Notes under the pieces: model-generated
What the model was told of the DNA's origin: nothing
The model's input: only the letters and a program-made list of their open reading frames with translations
Databases searched by the model: none
Assembly: GCF_003664995.1 (NCBI RefSeq)
Contig: NZ_JFHL01000005.1
Span: 124,001-188,000, forward strand
Length of the DNA stretch: 64,000 nt
Origin: Mesotoga sp. BH458_6_3_2_1
GTDB lineage: Bacteria; Thermotogota; Thermotogae; Petrotogales; Kosmotogaceae
Reading direction: 5' to 3'
Part shown: positions 36,152 through 42,862 of the stretch, piece by piece
Layout of the letters: each line of letters starts with the position of its first letter
How positions within the stretch are numbered: position 1 is the stretch's first letter
Program-made: the position numbers and the translations under genes

Positions 36152-37123
36152 CTACCTTTCGGTCTCTACACCATCAGTTACTATGAGATTGGCTAGATCC
36201 AGAACTGATTGTGGAATTTCAACACCGATTTCTTCGGCTATGTCTGTGTTTACGAAAAGAATCAGGGAATCCTGCCCAAGTATCTTTGTCTCAAGTTCCG
36301 ATGGAAGAGCGCCCTTGAGAATCTCAACGACAAGTTGCCCGGTAGCTCTACCTATCTGATAGTAGTTGAATCCAAAGCCTATCAGGCCGCCGGATCTCGC
36401 GATGTCGATATCGGCTGCGACGATTGCGATATTCTCTCTCAAAGCTACTTTAGAAATCGATTCTATGCTTGAGGCCGCAGTGTTGTCAGTACCGATGTAG
36501 ATTGCATCGACGTCTTTGATCTGCGCATTGAGTGAGGCGACCATTTCAACTGTCGTGGAGCCTGTGATATCAATTAGCTTCAGCCCAAGAGCGTCACAGG
36601 CCTCTTTAGCAAATTCCCTTATCGTGACCGAATTTGCCTCTCCCGAGTTATAGATGATCCCGACAGTTTCAACGTCGGGAAGAGTCAGTGTCAAAAGCTG
36701 CAGCTGAGTCTTCACAGGTGTCATGTCACTTATTCCAACCACATTTCCAGAATTCTTTCCAAAGGCAGGTACAAGACTTGCACTGACTGGATCCGTAACT
36801 GCACTGAAGACTATTGGAATGGTCTTCGAGGCATTTACCAGCGCTTGTGCAGATGGTGTGGCAATACCCACCATTACTGCAGCGTTTGTCGAAACGAACT
36901 GTTTGGCAATAGTAACCGCGGTTGAAACCGAACCCTGAGCGTTCTGAAAGTCGATTACAATGTTCTCTCCGTGCTTAAAGCCGTTCTCTTCGAGTACGTC
37001 GATTACCCCATCCCTAACCGCATCGAGTGCCGGGTGTTCAACGATTGCCGTAATTCCAACCGTCTGCATAGATAAACCAAGAACTCCAACAAGTAGCACC
37101 AAACATACAAGAACCCGCTTCAT
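36152..37123 (-). CDS. ABC_sub_bind (TrpX-like) substrate-binding protein
   Basis: 323 residues with an N-terminal signal peptide (KRVLVCLVLLVGVLGLSMQ) and no lipobox Cys. The mature part follows the ABC_sub_bind family (DUF534): ITAIVEHPALDAVRDGVIDVL, QNAQGSVSTAVTIAKQFV, VGIATPSAQALVNA, VGIIYNSGEANSV, YIGTDNTAASSI and GFGFNYYQIGRATGQL. Its partners and the leader peptide upstream point to an aromatic amino acid ligand such as tyrosine or tryptophan; this is inference. AGGAGGGATG lies just before ATG 37123, directly after the attenuator's U-run, so only read-through transcripts can be translated. Confidence 0.9.
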   Translation of the reverse strand: MKRVLVCLVLLVGVLGLSMQTVGITAIVEHPALDAVRDGVIDVLEENGFKHGENIVIDFQNAQGSVSTAVTIAKQFVSTNAAVMVGIATPSAQALVNASKTIPIVFSAVTDPVSASLVPAFGKNSGNVVGISDMTPVKTQLQLLTLTLPDVETVGIIYNSGEANSVTIREFAKEACDALGLKLIDITGSTTVEMVASLNAQIKDVDAIYIGTDNTAASSIESISKVALRENIAIVAADIDIARSGGLIGFGFNYYQIGRATGQLVVEILKGALPSELETKILGQDSLILFVNTDIAEEIGVEIPQSVLDLANLIVTDGVETER

Positions 37124-37142
37124 TCTACATCCCTCCTGATAT

Positions 37143-37179
37143 AAAAAAAGAGAGGACGTTTCTCACGTCCTCTCTCTTT
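37143..37179 (-). terminator. Attenuator terminator before the TrpXYZ-like operon
   Basis: On the minus strand, the 11-bp stem AGAGAGGACGT / ACGTCCTCTCT (37175-37165 with 37159-37149) closes a GAGAA loop and runs straight into seven T (37149-37143). Flanking A and T residues can extend the stem. It ends about 20 bases before the first start codon of the operon, so it is a leader terminator, not the end of a gene. See the antiterminator entry for the competing fold. Confidence 0.93.
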
Positions 37180-37243
37180 ATACTCTCTAGTGTATTTTAA
37201 CTCAAGCACACACTGGAGGAGTCCGAAGAAAGGACGTTCCTCC
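37165..37243 (-). promoter_or_regulatory. Attenuator hairpin 1 and antiterminator pairing
   Basis: Segment 1, GGAGGA (37243-37238), pairs with TCCTCC (37220-37215); inside it GTCC (37235-37232) pairs with GGAC (37224-37221), so the sequence ACGTCCTTTCT (37237-37227) is hidden. If freed, that same sequence can pair over 11 bases (one G-U) with AGAGAGGACGT (37175-37165), the 5' arm of the terminator. Segment 2 thus mimics the terminator's own 3' arm except for one base: the classic 1:2, 2:3, 3:4 attenuation layout. Confidence 0.85.
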
Positions 37244-37289
37244 TAAACCAATAAGCGTATACGTAGCTTACAAATGCCGCTCGAGTCAT
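37197..37289 (-). CDS. Aromatic-rich leader peptide (30 aa) of the TrpXYZ-like operon
   Basis: A 30-codon ORF from ATG 37289 to TAA 37199-37197, with the SD GGAGG (37302-37298) eight bases upstream. It reads MTRAAFVSYVYAYWFRRN and continues to CLS. Between residues 6 and 15 it has Phe, Tyr, Tyr, Tyr, Trp and Phe, six aromatic codons in ten. The run TAC-GCT-TAT-TGG-TTT ends one base before hairpin 1. A ribosome waiting at a Tyr or Trp codon would cover GGAGGA and free segment 2 for the antiterminator. Too short to be listed by usual gene finders. Product has no expected function besides being translated. Confidence 0.85.
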   Translation of the reverse strand: MTRAAFVSYVYAYWFRRNVLSSDSSSVCLS

Positions 37290-37320
37290 CGCATTAACCT
37301 CCGAATATCTTGATGAGAAG

Positions 37321-37350
37321 TTTATACCACAAATGAATGTTACGGATCAA
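37321..37350 (-). promoter_or_regulatory. Promoter of the attenuated TrpXYZ-like operon
   Basis: On the minus strand TTGATC (37350-37345), an 18-base spacer and TATAAA (37326-37321). Transcription would begin near 37314, giving a leader of roughly 190 bases that includes the leader peptide and the attenuator. Confidence 0.65.
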
Positions 37351-37376
37351 GAATAAAGACGAACGTTTTGTTTCCT

Positions 37377-38315
37377 TTAGGTTCTCTCTTCTCTTGAATA
37401 CGGTACTCCCAGTGACGCCGGAGCTCCCACCTTTCTCTTCAGTGTCTCTGTAGAGGTGAAGAATAGAACGACGATCGTGAGAAGATATGGAAGCATCTTC
37501 AGAAAGTCGGGCGAAATATGCGCCCCGACTGCCTGCAATCTCAATCCGAGAGCAGTGATTCCTCCGAATAGATAAGCTCCGATCAATGCCTTAGCGGGAT
37601 CCCATGTGGCGAACAGCACGAGAGCTATGGCAATCCATCCTCTTCCTGCAGTCATGTTCTCGATCCACATGGAGTTGTAAGCTAGCGAAAGATAAGCTCC
37701 CCCGATGGCCGTGATGGAACCTCCCAGTATCGTGTAGAAGTATCTCACCGCAAATACGTTTATTCCTTTGGCATCTGCAGCATCTGGAGATTCGCCCACT
37801 GCGCGAAGCGTAAGCCCCGGTCGAGTCTTGTATATGAACAACCACATGAGTGGAACCATAATGAAGCTTATATAGACCAGGAGATCATGGTTGAATAGGA
37901 TCTGACCAATATATGGAACCTCGGAAAGAACGGGGATCTTTATCGGTTCAAAACGCCTGGCGATTACACCGATATAGTCCTTTCCCCAGAGTCCGCTGAG
38001 GCCAGTGCCGAGCATCGTTATAGCAAGTCCGCTCACGATCTGATTTACTCTCAGAGTCACTGTGAAAAAGGCGTGGACCAGACCGAGAATAGCCCCTGCA
38101 AGCATCGCAACCAGAATTGCCGCTAGTAGACTTGACGTCTGGTAAGAAGCTACAAAGCCTCCAATCGCCCCAATAAGCATAAATCCTTCAAGGCCGAGAT
38201 TCATGACGCCCGACCTTTCAGTAAATATCGTGCCGAGGACCGCAAAAAGCAGCGGAGTTCCCGCCCTAACGGTAGCGCTGAGTGTCGAGAGAATGAAAGA
38301 CTCGATATTATTCAT
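37377..38315 (-). CDS. Nucleoside ABC transporter permease (second subunit)
   Basis: 312 residues, about eight to ten helices, of the BPD_transp_2 class. Segments GTPLLFAVLGTIFTERSGVMNLGLEGFMLIGA, LTLRAVGESPDAADAKGI and the glycine-rich GGAYLSLAYNSMW belong to the NupQ/YufQ/RnsC-like permeases of BMP-type nucleoside importers. It pairs with the permease encoded just before it, overlapping by eight bases. GAGGAGG lies nine bases before ATG 38315. Last gene of the four-gene operon; I see no terminator before the following attenuator promoter. Confidence 0.9.
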   Translation of the reverse strand: MNNIESFILSTLSATVRAGTPLLFAVLGTIFTERSGVMNLGLEGFMLIGAIGGFVASYQTSSLLAAILVAMLAGAILGLVHAFFTVTLRVNQIVSGLAITMLGTGLSGLWGKDYIGVIARRFEPIKIPVLSEVPYIGQILFNHDLLVYISFIMVPLMWLFIYKTRPGLTLRAVGESPDAADAKGINVFAVRYFYTILGGSITAIGGAYLSLAYNSMWIENMTAGRGWIAIALVLFATWDPAKALIGAYLFGGITALGLRLQAVGAHISPDFLKMLPYLLTIVVLFFTSTETLKRKVGAPASLGVPYSREERT

Positions 38316-39423
38316 TCGTAACTGCCTCCTCTCTCGATACCCTAAATCTGTATTTGGAAATTGCCTCTCCTCCGAGAAGGCTGAAAAGTACCAATCCCTG
38401 GAACACAGATATTAGAGCCATCGGCAGCTTATAGAACATCTGAAGCTGATCATTCCCTACGAGCAGCCCGCCGAAGAGAAATGCGACAAGGAGAATTGCA
38501 ATTGGGTTCAGCTTGGCCAGCCAGGCTACGATGATTGCAGTGTAACCATATCCGGGAGAGAATCCGTGCTGCAATCTGTGCTGAATTCCCATCATCTGTA
38601 CGGCTCCTCCCAGCCCCGCTATTGCTCCGCTGACAACGAGCGCAATGATCGTGTACTTTATTATGCTGATCCCCGAGTATCTGGCAGCCTGAGCGTTGTC
38701 TCCGACGATTTTCGAATTCATCCCCCATCTAGTCCGCTTATAGACGTAGTAAAGGACTATCGCAAGGGCAACCGCAATAAAGAAGCCAACGTGGAACTCG
38801 CCTTTGAAAAGAGTCGGTAACCTTGCTTGATCAGGGAAGGGAGCCGTCCCGGGGAAGCCATATCCCTTGGGGTCTTTCCACGGTCCGTAGACAAGATAAT
38901 CCACCCAGAATATTGCGACATAGTTGAGCATGAGAGTTACCACTATCTCGTCGGTCTTTGCAAAAGCCTTCATCAATGCGGGTATTAAGGCCCAGATTCC
39001 GCCCGCTGCCGCTCCGAGGACTGAAATAAGGAGAATCATCAATACCGGTGAAGTGACATCTTTGAACAAATAAAGAGCTCCCCAAGTAGCGGCCAATGCT
39101 CCCATATAGAGCTGGCCTTCACCTCCGATGTTCCATATCTTCATTCTATAAGCAAATGACAGACCCAATCCTACAAAAGCGAGTGGGACCATTCTCATTA
39201 GCGTGCTGAAGATTCCATACTTGTTGGCAAATGGCCATGTAAGCATTTCTTTGTATGCTTCAAACATTTCGCGGAAAGCAAGCGAGAAATTCCCCAGCCG
39301 TCCATAGAAAAACACCAGCAAGATTATACCCATAATAACCAGAGCAATAGCTACCGAAAGGATGGGAACAAGGACCGAGGAGTATTTAGGAACTGTCAGT
39401 CTCTTCTCGATTCGTATTTTCAC
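38308..39423 (-). CDS. Nucleoside ABC transporter permease (first subunit)
   Basis: 371 residues, ten or so helices. LGLSFAYRMKIWNIGGEGQLYMGALAATWGALYL is the conserved NupP/YufP-type start of the permease core, and AQAARYSGISIIKYTIIALVVSGAIAGLGGAVQMMG the coupling-helix region contacting the ATPase. The start is GTG 39423, which overlaps the ATPase stop in GTGA, so translation is coupled. With the ATPase and BMP protein this makes a complete nucleoside importer. Confidence 0.9.
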   Translation of the reverse strand: MKIRIEKRLTVPKYSSVLVPILSVAIALVIMGIILLVFFYGRLGNFSLAFREMFEAYKEMLTWPFANKYGIFSTLMRMVPLAFVGLGLSFAYRMKIWNIGGEGQLYMGALAATWGALYLFKDVTSPVLMILLISVLGAAAGGIWALIPALMKAFAKTDEIVVTLMLNYVAIFWVDYLVYGPWKDPKGYGFPGTAPFPDQARLPTLFKGEFHVGFFIAVALAIVLYYVYKRTRWGMNSKIVGDNAQAARYSGISIIKYTIIALVVSGAIAGLGGAVQMMGIQHRLQHGFSPGYGYTAIIVAWLAKLNPIAILLVAFLFGGLLVGNDQLQMFYKLPMALISVFQGLVLFSLLGGEAISKYRFRVSREEAVTNE

Positions 39424-40946
39424 GCTATCTCCCCCTGCTTTGAGCCGGCCATCATGAAACCGATCTCCTCGGTGAATTTCGGATCGGGAGGCGTGTATCC
39501 CATTATTTCTCCCTCATAGATTACTGCAACCCTGTCTGAAAGCCTGAAAATCTCGTACAGTTCGCCGGCCAGGAGCAGAATGGCCGCTCCGCGCTCTTTG
39601 TGAGCAAGAAGAGTTCTGTAAACAAACTCCATGGCTCCTATGTCAAGGCCTCTTGTGGGGTGCTCCGCAACGATGAGGCAGGGTTTAGTGGACAGTTCCC
39701 TTGCAAGGACTAGTTTCTGCAGGTTTCCGCCTGAAAGAAATCTTGAGGGTGTCCTCGTCGAAGGAGTCGATATCGAATAACTGCTGATCAATTCTTCTGT
39801 AGCCTTATGCATTGCGCGTATATTGACGTTGAAGGGTGACTGAGGAATGTAGTTGGAGTAAGCGTTCTTCATGAACATATTTTCCGTTATTGACAACGAA
39901 GGACAAGTTGCAAGCGCTCTTCTGTCCTGAGGAATAAATGCCACACCTTCTTCAATTCGCTGAGCGATATCGGTAGAATTGAGTTCCTTGTCGTTCAAGA
40001 AAACGGTTCCGTGGGTTGGTTTTCTCAGACCGTATATTGCTTCAGCCAGCTCTCTCTGCCCATTTCCGGCAACCCCCGCGATTCCCAGTATTTCGCCCGA
40101 TCGAATGCTCAAGCTAAGCTCTCTTACAGCTTCCAGATTCTTATCGTTCTTGACCGTCAACTTTTCGACCTCGAGAACTGTCTTCCCGGGTTCGGTCTTA
40201 GGCTTGTCGAAATCAAGAAGTACATCTCTGCCTACCATCATTCTTACCAGGGATCTTCTATCAATTGAACTTCTCTCTTCAGTTCCAACAAACCTGCCGC
40301 CTCTCAATACCGTCACCCTGTCGCTAATCTGAAGCACCTCGTCCAGTTTGTGACTTATGAAGATGACTGAAGAGCCTTCACTCACAAGCTTTCTTATTGC
40401 TTTGAACAAGACTTCTGTCTCTTGAGGAGTAAGTACGGCCGTTGGCTCGTCAAGAATGATGACTTTTGCGCCGGTATAAAGCAGCTTTAGAATCTCGATT
40501 CGCTGCTTCTCCCCGACAGAAAGAGTCCAGACTCTAGCCCTGGGGTTCACTGGAAGGTCGTAGCTTTCTCCGAGTTTCTTTATAATTGATTCCACAGTCT
40601 TGGTTTTAACGAAGAAACCCATCTCTTTCAGACCGAGCACAACATTTTCAGCCACAGTGAACGAAGGCACGACTGTGAAATGCTGCTGGACCATTCCGAT
40701 TCCATACTTCAGCGCGTTGTGAGGAGAAGAAATGGAGATTCGCTGACCTTCCATGAGAATCTCTCCCTTGTCCGGTTTATATATGCCGAAGAGAATATTC
40801 ATGAGAGTCGTCTTACCTGCCCCATTTTCTCCCAGCAGAGCATGGACTTCACCTTTACGAAGATCGAGCGAAATATTATCGTTTGCTAAAATACCAGGAA
40901 AGGCCTTTGTGATGTTTCTCATTTCAAGAACTGGAAGCTCAGCCAA
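39420..40946 (-). CDS. Nucleoside ABC transporter, double ATP-binding protein
   Basis: 508 residues with two ABC domains. Domain 1 has Walker A GENGAGKTT, Q-loop VQQHFTV, signature LSVGEKQR and Walker B VIILDEPTAVLT. Domain 2 has the degenerate Walker A GVAGNGQRE, signature LSGGNLQK and IVAEHPTRGLD. This pattern is that of NupO/YufO, ATPases serving BMP-type nucleoside uptake. It follows the BMP gene after a 52-base spacer containing a strong hairpin. Confidence 0.93.
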   Translation of the reverse strand: MAELPVLEMRNITKAFPGILANDNISLDLRKGEVHALLGENGAGKTTLMNILFGIYKPDKGEILMEGQRISISSPHNALKYGIGMVQQHFTVVPSFTVAENVVLGLKEMGFFVKTKTVESIIKKLGESYDLPVNPRARVWTLSVGEKQRIEILKLLYTGAKVIILDEPTAVLTPQETEVLFKAIRKLVSEGSSVIFISHKLDEVLQISDRVTVLRGGRFVGTEERSSIDRRSLVRMMVGRDVLLDFDKPKTEPGKTVLEVEKLTVKNDKNLEAVRELSLSIRSGEILGIAGVAGNGQRELAEAIYGLRKPTHGTVFLNDKELNSTDIAQRIEEGVAFIPQDRRALATCPSLSITENMFMKNAYSNYIPQSPFNVNIRAMHKATEELISSYSISTPSTRTPSRFLSGGNLQKLVLARELSTKPCLIVAEHPTRGLDIGAMEFVYRTLLAHKERGAAILLLAGELYEIFRLSDRVAVIYEGEIMGYTPPDPKFTEEIGFMMAGSKQGEIA

Positions 40947-40971
40947 GAAAAATCACTCCAAAGAAAGAAAT

Positions 40972-40993
40972 TGAGGGGCCGGGCGGCCCCTCA
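40972..40993 (-). terminator. Stem-loop between BMP protein and ABC ATPase genes
   Basis: A 9-bp stem TGAGGGGCC / GGCCCCTCA with a 4-base loop lies just after the BMP stop. On the minus strand it is followed by ATTTCTTTCTTT, not a clean U-run, so it is probably a partial terminator or an mRNA-stabilising barrier that leaves the binding protein in excess over the membrane parts. Confidence 0.7.
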
Positions 40994-40998
40994 CAATT

Positions 40999-42057
40999 TT
41001 ACTGGATCTTTCCCACTACGTTGCTTACAAACCAATCCATGCTGAGAAGCTCTGCATCGGTAGGCTTCTCGCCTTTTCCGTATCTAAGTGCACCCGTCTG
41101 GTCGTAAACTGGCCCGTCGAAGGGATGCATAAGCCCCTGGATGATTGCCTCTCTCATCGACATCACAAGCTTTGCGATACCTTCGGGGACGAGGTCACCG
41201 ATGAAGATGTCTACAACGCCTTCCTTGATGCCTCCCCAGTATTGTTCGTTGGTCCAGGTATCCTCAATCACGTTTCTAACTACGTACTCGTAGAAAGGAC
41301 CCCAATCCCATACAGGAGCTGCGAGGAATGCGTTTGGAGCGAAGGCACTCATGTCGCTGTTGTATCCTATTGAAAGCGCGCCTCTGTCTTCTGCCGCTTG
41401 CTGTGGAGAGGGTGAATCCTGATGCTGTGTGATAACATCTGCGCCCACATCAAGAAGAGATTCTGCGGCTTCCTTTTCTCTCGCAGGATCGAACCAGGTG
41501 TTGGACCAAACAACATGAACCTTTGCATCGGGATTGACGTACTGCACACCCATCGCGAATGCGTTGATTCCGCGGATAACCTCGGGTATTGGATATGCGG
41601 CAACGTAACCGATAATATTGCTCTCAGTCATCGCTCCGGCGATGAGTCCACTGAGAAATCTTGGCTCGTACATTCTGCCGAAATAAGTCCCCAAATTGTC
41701 GGTAGTCATGTAACCGGAACAGTGCATGAAGGTTGAATCCGGGAAAGCCTGCGCAACCTTGACCATGCTGTCCATATAACCGAAGCTTGTTCCGAAGACA
41801 AGGTCATAACCTCTCTGAGCGTATCCTCTGAAAACAACTTCCGCTTCTGCCCCTTCAGGAACGCTCTCAATGAAATCAGTTACAACCTGGTCCCCAAAGA
41901 CTTCCTCGACGTGAAGCCTGCCGGCATTGTGCATGGTGCTCCAGCCACCGTCGCCGACCGGTGCTACGTAGATAAAAGCTACTTTCAGTGGTGCCGCCAT
42001 CAGCGCCGCTGCAATCAGCAGTACCGAGAAGAACAAGAAAATCTTCCTCACTGTCAT
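40999..42057 (-). CDS. BMP-family nucleoside-binding protein
   Basis: 352 residues. A signal peptide (RKIFLFFSVLLIAAALMAA) precedes the BMP/Med fold: LKVAFIYVAPVGDGGWSTMHNAGR, GFGYMDSM-type GTSFGYMDSMVKVA, YFGRMYEPRFLSGLIAGAM, GYVAAYPIPEVIRGINAFAMG, DVITQHQDSPSPQQAAEDRG and VWDWGPFYEYVV. These are signatures of purine nucleoside-binding relatives (PnrA). No lipobox Cys is seen, so it is probably a free periplasmic or externally tethered protein rather than a lipoprotein. First gene of the operon. Confidence 0.92.
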   Translation of the reverse strand: MTVRKIFLFFSVLLIAAALMAAPLKVAFIYVAPVGDGGWSTMHNAGRLHVEEVFGDQVVTDFIESVPEGAEAEVVFRGYAQRGYDLVFGTSFGYMDSMVKVAQAFPDSTFMHCSGYMTTDNLGTYFGRMYEPRFLSGLIAGAMTESNIIGYVAAYPIPEVIRGINAFAMGVQYVNPDAKVHVVWSNTWFDPAREKEAAESLLDVGADVITQHQDSPSPQQAAEDRGALSIGYNSDMSAFAPNAFLAAPVWDWGPFYEYVVRNVIEDTWTNEQYWGGIKEGVVDIFIGDLVPEGIAKLVMSMREAIIQGLMHPFDGPVYDQTGALRYGKGEKPTDAELLSMDWFVSNVVGKIQ

Positions 42058-42097
42058 TACCCCCTTTGTAGTGAAATTAGGTTATCATGATGTAGAA

Positions 42098-42126
42098 ATT
42101 ATACCTTTATGAGATTGTCAATCCAA
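42098..42126 (-). promoter_or_regulatory. Putative promoter of the nucleoside ABC operon
   Basis: Minus strand TTGGAT (42126-42121), 17 bases, then consensus TATAAT (42103-42098). A perfect TTGACA (42121-42116) also overlaps, but its spacing of 12 is too short. No purine riboswitch signature was found in this leader. Confidence 0.45.
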
Positions 42127-42221
42127 ATCGAAAGCCGATGAGTAATCGAGAAAAAGCTTGAGTGTATAAGTCTATTAGAACAGCTTTCCGCGACATTTGG
42201 GGTACTTCTCATTAAGATAGT

Positions 42222-42249
42222 TTGAGACTTCTCTTCGCGGTGGTAAAAT
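42222..42249 (+). promoter_or_regulatory. Putative ferritin promoter
   Basis: TTGAGA (42222-42227), 16 bases, TAAAAT (42244-42249). About 45 bases of leader precede the ATG. No clear Fur box was recognised. Confidence 0.55.
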
Positions 42250-42299
42250 ATCATGAAGGAAGTGTTGACGTTTATAGAGAATAGAGAAGGAGGCTGACT

Positions 42300-42785
42300 A
42301 TGATAACAGCAAGAATGGAAAAGGAAATCAACGCCCAGATAAAGGCTGAGTTTGAATCTGCGTTCATTTACATGGGTATGGCTGCCTGGGCTCACAAGAA
42401 CGGATACTTTGGAACAGAGAACTTCATGTGGAAACAGGCAAAAGAGGAAGAAGAACACGCAATGAAGTTCATTGATTACCTTAAGGACGTAGATGCAACC
42501 GTTGAGATTCCTGGCATTGAGAAACCGACCATTGACTACAAGTCGATTTTGGATGTGTTCGAAAAAGGGCTCGAGCATGAGAAATACATCACTTCAAGGA
42601 TTAACAATCTCGTCACAATTTCCGATGAAGACGGGGATTACGCAACGAATGACTTTCTTCAGTGGTATGTCACGGAGCAAGTGGAAGAGGAGAAGACGTT
42701 CAGGAACATAGTGAAGAGGCTGAAAATGGTAGGCGATCACGTGAATGGAATCTTCATGATTGATTCGAAGCTCGAAGAGAGATAG
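42300..42785 (+). CDS. Ferritin (FtnA type)
   Basis: 161 residues, the standard length of a bacterial 24-mer ferritin that oxidises and stores iron in the cytoplasm. The ferroxidase centre residues fall at the canonical numbers: E17, E50, H53, E94, Q127 and E130, with Y24 nearby. There is no Met heme-ligand feature of bacterioferritin. GGAGG lies eight bases before ATG 42300. Own promoter and terminator, so monocistronic. Confidence 0.97.
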   Translation: MITARMEKEINAQIKAEFESAFIYMGMAAWAHKNGYFGTENFMWKQAKEEEEHAMKFIDYLKDVDATVEIPGIEKPTIDYKSILDVFEKGLEHEKYITSRINNLVTISDEDGDYATNDFLQWYVTEQVEEEKTFRNIVKRLKMVGDHVNGIFMIDSKLEER

Positions 42786-42791
42786 AACTCT

Positions 42792-42822
42792 GCGGGATGC
42801 TCAGGCATCCCGCTTTCATTTC
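42792..42822 (+). terminator. Terminator after ferritin
   Basis: Perfect 9-bp inverted repeat GCGGGATGC / GCATCCCGC with loop TCAG, followed by TTTCATTTCT; it starts six bases after the stop codon. Confidence 0.85.
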
Positions 42823-42862
42823 TCACCGGACGGCACCAGCTCGAGATGAAAGGGGGATGAAA

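Noticed and set aside
37143-37350. T-box riboswitch before the TrpXYZ-like operon
   Set aside because: No T-box consensus; a translated leader with aromatic codons and mutually exclusive stems explains the region better.
42253-42297. 14-codon ORF (ATG AAG GAA GTG...) just before ferritin
   Set aside because: Its ATG is upstream of the predicted transcription start and it has no SD; it merely overlaps ferritin's SD.
42058-42299. Purine riboswitch before the nucleoside importer
   Set aside because: The conserved core bases of purine riboswitches (TATA...GTC...) and its three-way junction could not be found on the minus strand.
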